Shown here piece by piece: positions 7,273 to 17,092 of a stretch of DNA of 64,000 nt. How positions within the stretch are numbered: the first letter of the stretch is position 1; every line of letters begins with the position of its first letter. The stretch spans positions 62,001 through 126,000 of the forward strand of contig NZ_JAJQJI010000007.1 of NCBI RefSeq assembly GCF_021213805.1. Reading direction: 5' to 3'. The notes beneath the pieces are model-generated. The model worked only from the letters and a program-made list of their open reading frames with translations, searched no databases and was not told the DNA's origin. This DNA comes from Mycobacterium sp. MYCO198283. GTDB taxonomy: Bacteria > Actinomycetota > Actinomycetes > Mycobacteriales > Mycobacteriaceae. Both the position numbers and the translations under genes were made by a program.

Positions 7273-7327
7273 GGGTCCTCCTCAGGCGTACCTGTCAGGC
7301 GGTACCCGGGCCGTCCGCCCCAAAACA

Positions 7328-7362
7328 ACACCCGCCCGCACACGAGAGGTGCGGGCGGGTGT
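7328..7362 (-). terminator. Strong intrinsic terminator of dps
   Basis: A 13-bp perfect stem (7328-7340 with 7350-7362) encloses a 9-base loop. On the minus strand it is followed by TGTTTTG, so it is a classical stem plus U-rich tract placed 15 bases after the dps stop codon. It is the clearest factor-independent terminator in the window. Confidence 0.85.
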
Positions 7363-7376
7363 GCCGAATGGGTGGG

Positions 7377-7874
7377 TCAGACCTTGCGGTTCTCCGACTT
7401 GATCAGCCAGGCCTGCTTCTCGAGCCCTTCGATCAGCTGGTGCAGGATGTCCGCGCTGGTCGGATCCTCCGCGTCGACCGCGTCGTGGACGTCGCGCATG
7501 GTGTCGACGACGGCGTAGACGCGCGCGACGATCAGGTCGACGGTCTCGGCGGTGCTGAGCTCGTAGGCCGGGAGCTGCGGCACGCTGGTGGTGGCCGCGA
7601 CGGTGTCGGTGCGGCCGTCGGGCACCGCGTCGAGTGCGCGCATCCGCTCGGCGATCGTGTCGCTGCCCACGCGGGCGAAGTCGACCAGCTCGTCGAGCTG
7701 CAGGTGAAGGTCGCGGAAGTTGGTGCCGACGACGTTCCAGTGCGCCTGCTTGCCTTGGATGTGCAGCTCGATCAGGTCGACGAGGACGCGCTGCAGGCTG
7801 CGGGTCAGCGCCTCGGACGCCTGGGCATGCTGGATCTCGGCCTCGGTGCGGCGGTGGGTGGTGGCGGTGCTCAT
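7377..7874 (-). CDS. dps: Dps-family ferritin-like protein (Dps2 type)
   Basis: The protein protects DNA and stores iron by oxidising Fe(II) with peroxide. It has 165 residues, the usual Dps length. The inter-subunit ferroxidase signature is present as KQAHWNVVG, FRDLHLQLDELVD (His about 44, then His, Asp and Glu at about 66-74). The remaining helices of the four-helix bundle are clear, including MRDVHDAVDAEDPTSAD and the final HQLIEGLEKQAWLIKS. The N-terminus is short and polar, as in M. smegmatis Dps2 rather than the Lys-tailed Dps1. A GAGGAGAG ribosome site precedes ATG 7874. The gene has its own terminator, so it is probably a single-gene transcript. Confidence 0.93.
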   Translation of the reverse strand: MSTATTHRRTEAEIQHAQASEALTRSLQRVLVDLIELHIQGKQAHWNVVGTNFRDLHLQLDELVDFARVGSDTIAERMRALDAVPDGRTDTVAATTSVPQLPAYELSTAETVDLIVARVYAVVDTMRDVHDAVDAEDPTSADILHQLIEGLEKQAWLIKSENRKV

Positions 7875-7970
7875 CGGTCGTCTCTCCTCACGCAGATGTC
7901 CGCTTGCCTGGTGTTAACCAGATCGGCACCGGATTTATTCGTTGACCGGTGTCAGGTGGCTCACGGAAGG

Positions 7971-9848
7971 TCAGCCAACCCTTTGCTGGTCGGAGGTCGG
8001 CGGCTCCGGCCGGTCCTGCTGGCTCAGCAGCTTCGCGTAGCCGGCGCCCATGCCGAGCAGCACGAGGCCGACGACGATGAAGACCGCTACGCGGAAGATG
8101 CCGTCGAGGGTCCCGAGGTCGAACAGGAAGAGCTTGGCCATGGCCGCGGCCGTCAGCGCCAGGCCGCCGGCGAGCGGCAACGGACGATCGGCCCGGGTCC
8201 GGCGCGCCGCGTACCCGAAGAGGGCGGCTGCCATCGCGATCCAGCAGATGGTGGCGGCCGTGTGGCCGGCAAGGAAGCCGTCCACCCCGGCGGCGAGCAC
8301 CCCGGCGGTGACGGTGAACGCGGTGACCGCGTAGGCGATGACGACCACGCCGATCGAGAGCATGACCTTTGCGGTGTCGGCCGACACGGCGGGATCGCGC
8401 GACCAGGACCGCACCAGCACGACGGCACAGACGACGAGCAGCACGGCGGCGGCCAGCGTCGAAACCGCTTCGGTCGCCGTGGTTTCCGTCGGCCGCGCGA
8501 GCACCCCCGGGCCGGCGTAGGCGAGGAAGAAGACGGCGCCGACGGCCGCGACGCCCAGCGCCACCCACCGCAGCGTGCGGTCGCCACCGGCGGCGACCGC
8601 GGTGATGGCGGCCATCGCGAGCAACACCGGGGCGGTGACGTCGGCGGTCAGCGCTGTCATGACGGTCAGCACCGCGGCGATCCCGCCGGTGGCCTTGAAG
8701 ACGTCGGCCGCCGGCCCCGCGACACCGGGCAACCGGGCGCCGAGGATGCCCGTCGCCACCAGGGCAACGGCCAGCACCCCCAGCAGCGGCGCGGCGAGGA
8801 CGCGCGGCACCGCCGCACCGCAGGCCAGCAGTGGCACCACCCCGGCCATGCCCAGCAGCGCCACGGTGGCCGGTGGGGTGGTCCACCGCAGCAGCAGCAC
8901 CGTTGCGACGACTGCGAGGAACGCCGCAACCGCACAGGCCGCACCGAGCGCCCACCCGTCGGTATCCGCGTCGAACTGGGCGTCGGCGATCGCCAACAGC
9001 AGCGGCAGCGTCGGGGCGGCGATCCGCGCGGCGTGCAGCCCGAGCCAGTTGCGGCCGAGCTGGACGGGCAGCGACACCGCGGCCAGGGCCAGCATGAAGC
9101 CGATCAGCAGCATCGTGACGCCGTCGGTGACGATCGGCGCGAGCACCAGCAGCGGGCCGATCACGAGTAGGCCGAGCGCCTGGCTGTTCCAGCGCCGCGT
9201 CAGCGCCAGCCCGGCGGCCGCCACCACGGCGGCCAGCACCAGCCCCACTCCCGGCGGCAACCAGCCGTAGCCGGTGGTCGCGGCGATCACGTCGATGTAG
9301 GCGGCGGCCACGCCGGTGGCGGCCAGCGCGACCGCCCCGACGCGGCCGCCGGGCCGGCGGTAGAACCACATCCCGGCGCCGACCAGCGCCGCCGCGAACA
9401 CCGCGCCGCCGGCGACGCGCAGTTCCGGCCGCAGTAGCCCGGCCTGCGCCGCCAGCACCAGCAGCAGCACGACGCCGATCAGCGTGACGGCCACGCCCGC
9501 GGTCGCCAGCACCTTCCCGATCAGTCCCTCGTTCGAACGGCCGGTTGGCTGCGGTACCACCGGCTGGGCCGGTGCACCTGCAGGTGTTGCGGCGGGTGGC
9601 GCGGCAGGGTTGCTCGCAGCTTCCGTCGCGTAGTACTGCTGCCAGTAGGCGGCCGCCTGGTCGGGCTGCCAGTACGGCACCGGCTGGGGCGTCGGGACCG
9701 GAGCCGGTTGCGGTACCGGAGCCGACTGCGGCGCCGCGAGCTGCCGCTGCAGCGCACGCAGCTCGGCGGCGGCACGGGCCAGCCGGCCCGAGATGTCGGT
9801 GATCTCCGTCGACAATTTGGCGACGACGTCCTGGGGCGGTTCGACCAT
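7971..9848 (-). CDS. DUF2339 multi-pass membrane protein
   Basis: A 625-residue protein. Residues about 1-40 form an alpha-helical, coiled-coil-like start (VVAKLSTEITDISGRLARA and on). Residues 40-100 are a Pro/Ala/Gln-rich linker, and from about residue 105 to 610 there are some 18-20 hydrophobic helices rich in Ala, Leu and Val. This is the DUF2339 architecture: a cytoplasmic helix, a disordered proline linker and a large polytopic membrane body with FLFDLGTLDGIFRVAVFI near the end. The function of the family is not established. The gene stands alone on the minus strand, 96 bases upstream of dps. An ATAGGG motif lies just before ATG 9848, too close to be a usual -10. Confidence 0.82.
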   Translation of the reverse strand: MVEPPQDVVAKLSTEITDISGRLARAAAELRALQRQLAAPQSAPVPQPAPVPTPQPVPYWQPDQAAAYWQQYYATEAASNPAAPPAATPAGAPAQPVVPQPTGRSNEGLIGKVLATAGVAVTLIGVVLLLVLAAQAGLLRPELRVAGGAVFAAALVGAGMWFYRRPGGRVGAVALAATGVAAAYIDVIAATTGYGWLPPGVGLVLAAVVAAAGLALTRRWNSQALGLLVIGPLLVLAPIVTDGVTMLLIGFMLALAAVSLPVQLGRNWLGLHAARIAAPTLPLLLAIADAQFDADTDGWALGAACAVAAFLAVVATVLLLRWTTPPATVALLGMAGVVPLLACGAAVPRVLAAPLLGVLAVALVATGILGARLPGVAGPAADVFKATGGIAAVLTVMTALTADVTAPVLLAMAAITAVAAGGDRTLRWVALGVAAVGAVFFLAYAGPGVLARPTETTATEAVSTLAAAVLLVVCAVVLVRSWSRDPAVSADTAKVMLSIGVVVIAYAVTAFTVTAGVLAAGVDGFLAGHTAATICWIAMAAALFGYAARRTRADRPLPLAGGLALTAAAMAKLFLFDLGTLDGIFRVAVFIVVGLVLLGMGAGYAKLLSQQDRPEPPTSDQQRVG

Positions 9849-9902
9849 GTCCCTATCGTGGCAGCAACGCCGGGGGCCGGTTCGCGGATCTTTTCGGCTG
9901 TG

Positions 9903-10679
9903 TCACAGCAATTTCGACAGGAACGCCTGGGTGCGCTCCTGCTGCGGATTGGCCAGCACCTCCCGCGGCGCGCCGCGCTCCACGACCAGCCCGCCGTCCA
10001 TGAAGACCAGCTGGTCGGCGACCTCCCGCGCGAAGCCCATCTCGTGGGTCACCACGATCATCGTCATGCCCTCGCCGGCAAGCGTCCGCATCACCCCGAG
10101 CACCTCACCGACCAACTCCGGGTCGAGCGCCGACGTGGGTTCGTCGAAGAGCATCAGCTTCGGGTCCATCGCCAGCGCCCTGGCGATGGCCACCCGCTGC
10201 TGCTGCCCACCGGACAGCTGCGCCGGATAGGCGTCGGCCTTGGCCGCCAGCCCCACCTGTGCGAGCAGGTCCCGTCCGCGCGCCACGGCCTCGTCCCGGC
10301 GGATGCCCTTGACCTTGATCGGCGCTTCGATGACGTTCTGCAGCGCGGTGCGATGGGGGAAGAGGTTGAAGTGCTGGAACACCATCCCGACGTCGCGGCG
10401 CTGCTGGGCGGCCTCCTTGGGCGGCAGCTCGTGCAGTTTGCCGCGGCGTTCCCGGTAGCCGACCAGTTCTCCGTCGACGTAGATGCGGCCGGCGTTGATC
10501 TGCTCGAGGTGGTTCACGCAACGCAGGAACGTCGACTTGCCGGAGCCGGACGGCCCGACGATGCACAGCACGCTGCCCCGGTCGACGGTCACGCTCACGC
10601 CGCGCAGCACCTGCAGTGCGCCGAAGCTCTTGTGCACCCGGTCGGCGACGACCATCGGGCCGGCGGCGGTGCCGGTCAT
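9903..10679 (-). CDS. Polar amino-acid ABC transporter, ATP-binding subunit
   Basis: This is the nucleotide-binding subunit of an amino-acid importer, 258 residues. Walker A is GPSGSGKST (about 44), the Q-loop is [11 protein letters not shown] (about 98), the signature is LSGGQQQR (about 156), Walker B is [12 protein letters not shown] (about 176) and the H-loop is VVTHEMG (about 209). The NLFPH and AxALAMxPK features are those of GlnQ/HisP-type transporters for polar amino acids. The start ATG overlaps the stop of the permease gene by 4 bases (ATGA), so translation is coupled. Glutamine, glutamate or another polar amino acid are possible substrates; the sequence does not decide. Confidence 0.9.
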   Translation of the reverse strand: MTGTAAGPMVVADRVHKSFGALQVLRGVSVTVDRGSVLCIVGPSGSGKSTFLRCVNHLEQINAGRIYVDGELVGYRERRGKLHELPPKEAAQQRRDVGMVFQHFNLFPHRTALQNVIEAPIKVKGIRRDEAVARGRDLLAQVGLAAKADAYPAQLSGGQQQRVAIARALAMDPKLMLFDEPTSALDPELVGEVLGVMRTLAGEGMTMIVVTHEMGFAREVADQLVFMDGGLVVERGAPREVLANPQQERTQAFLSKLL

Positions 10680-11593
10680 GGCTGTTCGCCCAGCTGCGCC
10701 TTGGCCAGCGCTTCGAGCTGACGGGTGGTGAGCTTGCGGGACGCGCCGCGCGAGAAGTACTTCTCCAGGTAGTACTGCCCCACCATCAGCACGCTGGTGA
10801 TCGCGAGGTACCAGGCGGCGGCGGCGAGGAACAGCGGGATCGGCTCGTAGAGCCGGGCGCCGATCTCGTCGCTGCGGCCGTACAGCTCGAGGCTGAAGGG
10901 CACCGCGGACACCAGGCTGGTCGTCTTCAGCATGGAGATCACCTCGTTGCCGGTCGGCGGGATGATCACCCGCATCGCCTGCGGTAAGACGGTGCGCCGC
11001 ATGGTCAGCGACCACGACATGCCCAGCGCGGTGGAGGCCTCGATCTGACCCTCGGGCACGGAAGCTATTCCGGCGCGGACGATCTCGGCCATGTAGGCCG
11101 ACTCGTTGAGTGCCAGCCCCAGCACCGCGAGCACAAAGGCGAGCTGCACGTCCTGCAGGCTGAACTCGAAGAACGTGGGGCCGAACGGGATCCCGAGTTG
11201 GATGTTCCGGTAGATCGACGGCAGCAGGCCCCAGATGACCAGCTGCACGTACACCGGGGTGCCGCGGAAGATCCACAGGTACAACCACGACACCGCCCGC
11301 AGCACCGGATTGGGTGAGAGCCGCATCACCGCGAGCAGCACACCGAGGACCACCGCGATCACCATCGAGTAGACGGTGAGTTGGATGGTGTACCAAGCAC
11401 CTTCGATCAGCTCGGGATCGAAGACGTACTCGGCGAAGGTGCCCCAGCCGTACAGCTCGTTGGTGGCGGCGCCGTAGAGGAAGAGCCCGAGCAGGACCAG
11501 GAGGACGACGGCGGTCACCCACCGCCACGGATGCGGCAGGGGAACCGCATCGATGGGCGGGGCCGCCTCGGTCGCCGGTTCGGCGGAAGTCAT
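10676..11593 (-). CDS. Polar amino-acid ABC transporter, permease subunit
   Basis: The 305-residue inner-membrane subunit has a cytoplasmic N-terminus, a hydrophobic segment at about 27-47, then the His/Glu/Gln-type permease core with [18 protein letters not shown]. The EAA loop that docks on the ATPase is visible as [21 protein letters not shown] (about 205-225, A-x3-G-x9-LP). [17 protein letters not shown] just before it is the classic signature of this family. One permease gene is present, so the channel is presumably a homodimer. It lies between the ATPase (4-base overlap) and the binding protein (3-base gap) in one operon, ordered binding protein, permease, ATPase. Confidence 0.9.
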   Translation of the reverse strand: MTSAEPATEAAPPIDAVPLPHPWRWVTAVVLLVLLGLFLYGAATNELYGWGTFAEYVFDPELIEGAWYTIQLTVYSMVIAVVLGVLLAVMRLSPNPVLRAVSWLYLWIFRGTPVYVQLVIWGLLPSIYRNIQLGIPFGPTFFEFSLQDVQLAFVLAVLGLALNESAYMAEIVRAGIASVPEGQIEASTALGMSWSLTMRRTVLPQAMRVIIPPTGNEVISMLKTTSLVSAVPFSLELYGRSDEIGARLYEPIPLFLAAAAWYLAITSVLMVGQYYLEKYFSRGASRKLTTRQLEALAKAQLGEQP

Positions 11594-11596
11594 GCG

Positions 11597-12508
11597 CTAG
11601 CTGACGGCTCCGTTGATGACGGGCTTGTCGACCTTGCCCTGTTCCCCGACGCCCCAGTAGGTGACGATCTTGTCGTAGTCACCGGTCTTGATCAGCTCTT
11701 CGAGTGCGGCGAGCAGCGCCTCGGTCAGCGGCCGGTTGTCCTTCGACACCGCCCAGCCGTAGGGCGCGGACTCGTAGATCTCGCCGGCGCCCTCGAGCTT
11801 CCCCTTGGCCTGCTGGATGGCCCACGCGACCACCGGGCTGTCGGCGGACACCGCGTCGGCCTGTTCGACGACCACCGCGTTGGTGGCCTGCGGCTGGTCG
11901 TCGAACTTGAGGATGGTGATGGCCGGCTTGCCCTGCGCGACGCACGCCTTGCTCTTGGCGTCGAGTTCCTCCAGTTGCGTTGTGCCGCTTTGCACCGCCA
12001 CCTTGAGCCCGCAGGCGTTGTTCGGGTCGACGGGGCGGCCCGGGCGCTGCGCCCACAGCGTGCCGGCCCGGAAGTAGGTGACGAAGTCGACCTGGTCCTC
12101 GCGCTCCTTGGTGTCGGTGAACGACGAGACGCCGACGTCGTAGGTGCCGGCCTGCACCGAGGGGATGATGTTGTCGAAGGACGAGTCGCGGTATTCCGTC
12201 GTGAGCCCGAGGACCGCGGCGGCCGCGTCGATGAGGTCGACGTCGAAACCGACGAAGGAGTCGCCCTCCTTGGACTCGTTCGGGGGGTAGGACGCGTTCG
12301 TGCCGATGACGAGTTTTCCGGCGTCCTTGACGTCCGAGGGCAGCGAGTTGGCGATCTCCTCGACCTTGGCCGGTTGCGCGCCCGCTTTGTTGATGCTGCG
12401 CCCGCCGGAGCCTTCGTCACCACCGCCCGAGCAGCCGACCAGCACCAGCCCGGCCGCCACCGCGGCGGCCATCGCGCGCCGGCTCCCGTTTCCCCGCCGA
12501 TTCCGCAT
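11597..12508 (-). CDS. Amino-acid-binding lipoprotein of the ABC transporter
   Basis: This protein captures the substrate outside the membrane. It has 303 residues with a lipoprotein signal peptide: Arg-rich start, hydrophobic Ala/Val core and lipobox LVGC with the lipid-modified Cys at about 27. The mature part has the SBP type 3 fold signatures [28 protein letters not shown] and [16 protein letters not shown], and ends with [12 protein letters not shown]. Lgt, encoded further right in the window, would lipidate it. ATG 12508 is chosen; a TTG two codons earlier sits closer to a purine-rich ribosome site, so 12514 is an alternative. It is the first gene of the three-gene transporter operon. 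Confidence 0.88.
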   Translation of the reverse strand: MRNRRGNGSRRAMAAAVAAGLVLVGCSGGGDEGSGGRSINKAGAQPAKVEEIANSLPSDVKDAGKLVIGTNASYPPNESKEGDSFVGFDVDLIDAAAAVLGLTTEYRDSSFDNIIPSVQAGTYDVGVSSFTDTKEREDQVDFVTYFRAGTLWAQRPGRPVDPNNACGLKVAVQSGTTQLEELDAKSKACVAQGKPAITILKFDDQPQATNAVVVEQADAVSADSPVVAWAIQQAKGKLEGAGEIYESAPYGWAVSKDNRPLTEALLAALEELIKTGDYDKIVTYWGVGEQGKVDKPVINGAVS

Positions 12509-12675
12509 GTTCAACGCTTGCCTCTTCCTTCAACGGGTCGCAGCCGTGCCGACGGTAGATGACCGGCCCGCCGGCGCGCACGGCCGGTAACCGAACATTA
12601 ACGACCCGCCACCGCAGGCGTGCCCGTTCCCGCGACGAGCCCGCGGAAGTGACGCCGCCACGGCTCACCCGCCGG

Positions 12676-12681
12676 TAAGGT
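12676..12681 (+). promoter_or_regulatory. -10 hexamer TAAGGT, leaderless promoter
   Basis: TAAGGT ends 7 bases before ATG 12689, predicting that transcription starts at the start codon. Confidence 0.55.
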
Positions 12682-12688
12682 GCGGCCC

Positions 12689-13246
12689 ATGACCGACTCC
12701 CCCGACTCGCCGGAATCGTCATCGGGCACACCGCAACCCGGCTATCCGCCGCCCCCGCCGCCGTCAGGCGCCTCATATCCCCCACCGCCGCCACCGTCCT
12801 CCGGCGGATATCCGCCCCCGCCGCCGCAGCCGTATGCGGACTACGGCGCGCCCACACCGGCGGCGCCCCGCAACGGCCTGGGCGTCACGTCCCTGGTGCT
12901 GAGCATCATCGGGATCCTGAGCAGCCCGGTGATCATCGGCCTGGTGCTCGGCATCGTCGGCCTGGTGCTCGGGATCCTGGGCCGCAAGCGCGTCAGCCGG
13001 GGCGAGGCGGACAACGGCGGCCTTGCGCTCGCCGGCATCGTCCTGAGCGTGCTGGCCATCGTGTTGGGCATCGTGTTCGCCATCATCTGGATCACCGCGG
13101 GCACCTGGTTCTGGAACGAGCTCGGCGGCCAGGACTTCGTGGACTGCGTCAACGACGCCGGAAACGACGCAACGGCCCGCCAGGCCTGCGAGTCCAGCTT
13201 CTCCAGCCAGGTCGAGGACCGGCTGAGCACCACGCTCACGCCGTAG
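12689..13246 (+). CDS. Proline-rich DUF4190 membrane protein
   Basis: A 185-residue protein in three parts. The first 60 residues are a low-complexity proline and glycine tail with repeated YPPPPPP blocks. Next comes a DUF4190 domain of two hydrophobic helices (about 65-95 and 110-140) joined by GRKRVSRGEADNGGLALAG. The last 45 residues form an extracytoplasmic segment with two Cys residues (DFVDCVNDA and RQACESSF), which may form a disulfide. DUF4190 proteins with polyproline heads are common in actinobacteria; no biochemical role is established. It is transcribed alone and overlaps the 3' end of the convergent tesB by 11 bases. Confidence 0.8.
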   Translation: MTDSPDSPESSSGTPQPGYPPPPPPSGASYPPPPPPSSGGYPPPPPQPYADYGAPTPAAPRNGLGVTSLVLSIIGILSSPVIIGLVLGIVGLVLGILGRKRVSRGEADNGGLALAGIVLSVLAIVLGIVFAIIWITAGTWFWNELGGQDFVDCVNDAGNDATARQACESSFSSQVEDRLSTTLTP

Positions 13247-14120
13247 GGGTGTCGCCGCCGCGGGCCGGGAAGTGCTTGACGATGCCCTCCTGGACCACGG
13301 TGGCCACCACCTGACCGGCGCGGTCGAAGAAGTGGCCGGTGCCCAGGCCGCGCGAGTCGGCGGCCACGGGTGAGGTGGTCGCGTAGAGCACCCAGTCGCT
13401 GAAGTCGACCTGCCGGTGGAACCACACCGAGTGGTTGACGGTGACGGCGAAGATGCGGTCGTAGCCCCACGACAGGCCGTGGGTGGTGATGATCGGGTCG
13501 AGCACCGTGGTGTCCGACGAGTAGACCATCGCCGCGGTGTGCAGCACCGGGTCGTCGGGCATCGGGCCGTCGGCCGTCAGCCACACCCGGTTGTGGTCCA
13601 ACCGGCCGCCGCGGTCGCGCATCACCCAGGCCGGGTCGTTGGTGTAGCGCCATTCGATGGGGCGCAGCGCGCTGACGAAGTGCGGCACCACGTCCTCGTA
13701 GCCGCGCAGCAGCTCGTCGATCGGCGGCAGCTCGGTCGGCGGCGGCACCGCCGGCATCGGGACGTGGTGCTCGAGGCCGCGGCCCCCCGTCAGGAACGAC
13801 GCCATCGCCGTCGCCAGCAGCTCACCGTCCTGGACGGCGTCGACCCGCCGGTTCGCGAACCGCCGCTCGTCGCGCAGCCGCGTCACGCGGAACTCGATGT
13901 TGCGCGCCGGGTCGCCGCCGGCGATGAAGTGCACGTTCAGCGCGGCGGGCGGCGTGGGGTGGCGCAGCGACCGGCTGGCCGCGACGAAGGACTGCGCCAC
14001 GAGCTGCCCGCCGAAGGTGCGGACCGGGTTCTTACGCGGATGCCGGCCGACGAACACGTCGTCGCCGCAGCGCGTCAGCTCCAGCACGGCCAGCAACTCG
14101 GCGAGGTCGCTAGCGGCCAT
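13236..14120 (-). CDS. tesB: Acyl-CoA thioesterase II
   Basis: The enzyme hydrolyses medium- and long-chain acyl-CoA to free acid and CoA. It has 294 residues with the double hot-dog fold of TesB. The N-terminal half has RTFGGQLVAQSFVAA (about 31-45) and LNVHFIAGGDP. The C-terminal half has WVMRDRGGRLDHNRVWL, HTAAMVYSSDTTVLD and NHSVWFHRQVDFSDWVLY, the usual catalytic Asp-Thr-Gln neighbourhood. The length equals M. tuberculosis TesB1 (Rv1618), which also follows pykA. A GGAAGGG ribosome site precedes ATG 14120. The gap to pykA is only 19 bases, so co-transcription with pykA is likely. Confidence 0.92.
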   Translation of the reverse strand: MAASDLAELLAVLELTRCGDDVFVGRHPRKNPVRTFGGQLVAQSFVAASRSLRHPTPPAALNVHFIAGGDPARNIEFRVTRLRDERRFANRRVDAVQDGELLATAMASFLTGGRGLEHHVPMPAVPPPTELPPIDELLRGYEDVVPHFVSALRPIEWRYTNDPAWVMRDRGGRLDHNRVWLTADGPMPDDPVLHTAAMVYSSDTTVLDPIITTHGLSWGYDRIFAVTVNHSVWFHRQVDFSDWVLYATTSPVAADSRGLGTGHFFDRAGQVVATVVQEGIVKHFPARGGDTPTA

Positions 14121-14139
14121 GCCGGTCCCTTCCTCGGGG

Positions 14140-15558
14140 CTAGTGGTCGTCCTCCCCGATCCGGTGAACGTGGATCAGGTTGGTCGAGCCTACTGTTCCC
14201 GGCGGCGCCCCTGCGACGATGACCACGAGGTCACCGCGCTTGTAGCGGCCGAGGTCCAGCAACGACTTGTCGACCTGGCGGATCATGCCGTCGGTGCTCT
14301 GCATGTGCGGCACGATGAACGTCTCGGTGCCCCACGTCAGCGCCAGCTGGCTGCGGATCTCCGGCAGGTTCGTGAACGCCAGCAGCGGCAGCGGCGTGTG
14401 CAGCCGCGCGAGCCGTCGCACGGTGTCGCCGGACTGCGTGAACGCCACGAGCGCCTTGGCGTCGAGCCGCTCACCGATGTCGCGGGCGGCATACGAGATC
14501 ACGCCGCGCTTGGTGCGCGGCACGTGGGTCAGCGGCGGCGCGGTGACCGAGATCTGCTCCACGGCCGACACGATGCGCGCCATGGTCTTGACCGCCTCGA
14601 TGGGATAGTGCCCCACCGACGTCTCCCCCGACAGCATCACCGCGTCGGCGCCGTCGAGCACCGCGTTCGCCACGTCGGACGCCTCGGCCCGGGTGGGGCG
14701 GGAGTTCTCGATCATCGACTCCAGCATCTGGGTCGCGACGATCACCGGCTTGGCGTTCTCGCGGGCCATCTGGATGGCCCGCTTCTGCACCAGCGGCACC
14801 TCTTCCAGCGGCAGCTCGACCCCGAGGTCGCCGCGCGCCACCATCACCGCGTCGAACGCCAGCACCACGGCCTCGAGGTTGTCGATCGCTTCGGGCTTCT
14901 CCAGCTTGGCGATCACCGGCACCCGGCGCCCGACGCGGTCCATCACGTCGTGCACCAGTTCGATGTCGCCCGGGGAACGGACGAACGACAGCGCGACGAA
15001 GTCGACCCCGAGCCGCAGCGCGAACTCGAGGTCCTCGATGTCCTTGTCCGACAGCGCGGGCGCCGAGACGTTCATGCCGGGCAGCGACATGCCCTTGTTG
15101 TTGCTGACCTTGCCGCCCTCGGTGACGCGGCAGACGACGTCGTTGCCGTCGATGCGGTCGACGATCAGCCCCACGTTGCCGTCGTCGACGAGCACCCGGT
15201 CACCGGGGGCGGCGTCCTGCGCGAGCCGCTTGTAGGTGGTGGACACGCGATCGTGGGTGCCTTCGACGTCGTCGACGGTGATGCGGATGGTCTCGCCGGT
15301 GCGCCACGTCGTCGGGCCGTCGGCGAACCGGCCCAGCCGGATCTTCGGCCCCTGCAGGTCCGCGAGGATGCCGACGGCGTGCCCGGTGGCGTCCGACGCC
15401 ACCCGCACGCGGTCGTAGGACGCCTTGTGATCGCCGTGTTCGCCGTGGCTGAAGTTGAGCCGGGCGACATCCATGCCCGCTTCGACCAACGCCCGCACCG
15501 ACTCGTCGGTGCTGGTAGCGGGCCCGAGCGTACAGACGATCTTGCCGCGTCTCGTCAC
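14140..15558 (-). CDS. pyk: Pyruvate kinase
   Basis: The last glycolytic step: phosphoenolpyruvate plus ADP gives pyruvate plus ATP. It has 472 residues, as usual. Visible motifs are KIVCTLGPATST at the start, RLNFSHG with the substrate-binding Arg and Asn (about 34-40), KIRLGRF, the catalytic Lys region PVIAKLEKPEAIDNL (about 205-220), VMVARGDLGVELP with the metal and substrate Asp, and KPVIVATQMLESM. The C-terminal allosteric domain follows to residue 472. The start is GTG 15558; TAAGCT lies 8 bases upstream and may be a -10 for a short-leader or leaderless message. Same order as Rv1617-Rv1618 in M. tuberculosis. Confidence 0.95.
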   Translation of the reverse strand: MTRRGKIVCTLGPATSTDESVRALVEAGMDVARLNFSHGEHGDHKASYDRVRVASDATGHAVGILADLQGPKIRLGRFADGPTTWRTGETIRITVDDVEGTHDRVSTTYKRLAQDAAPGDRVLVDDGNVGLIVDRIDGNDVVCRVTEGGKVSNNKGMSLPGMNVSAPALSDKDIEDLEFALRLGVDFVALSFVRSPGDIELVHDVMDRVGRRVPVIAKLEKPEAIDNLEAVVLAFDAVMVARGDLGVELPLEEVPLVQKRAIQMARENAKPVIVATQMLESMIENSRPTRAEASDVANAVLDGADAVMLSGETSVGHYPIEAVKTMARIVSAVEQISVTAPPLTHVPRTKRGVISYAARDIGERLDAKALVAFTQSGDTVRRLARLHTPLPLLAFTNLPEIRSQLALTWGTETFIVPHMQSTDGMIRQVDKSLLDLGRYKRGDLVVIVAGAPPGTVGSTNLIHVHRIGEDDH

Positions 15559-15589
15559 GACATTCGAGCTTAGTGGCAGTCGGGGCGCT

Positions 15590-17084
<1,495 letters not shown>

Positions 17085-17092
<8 letters not shown>

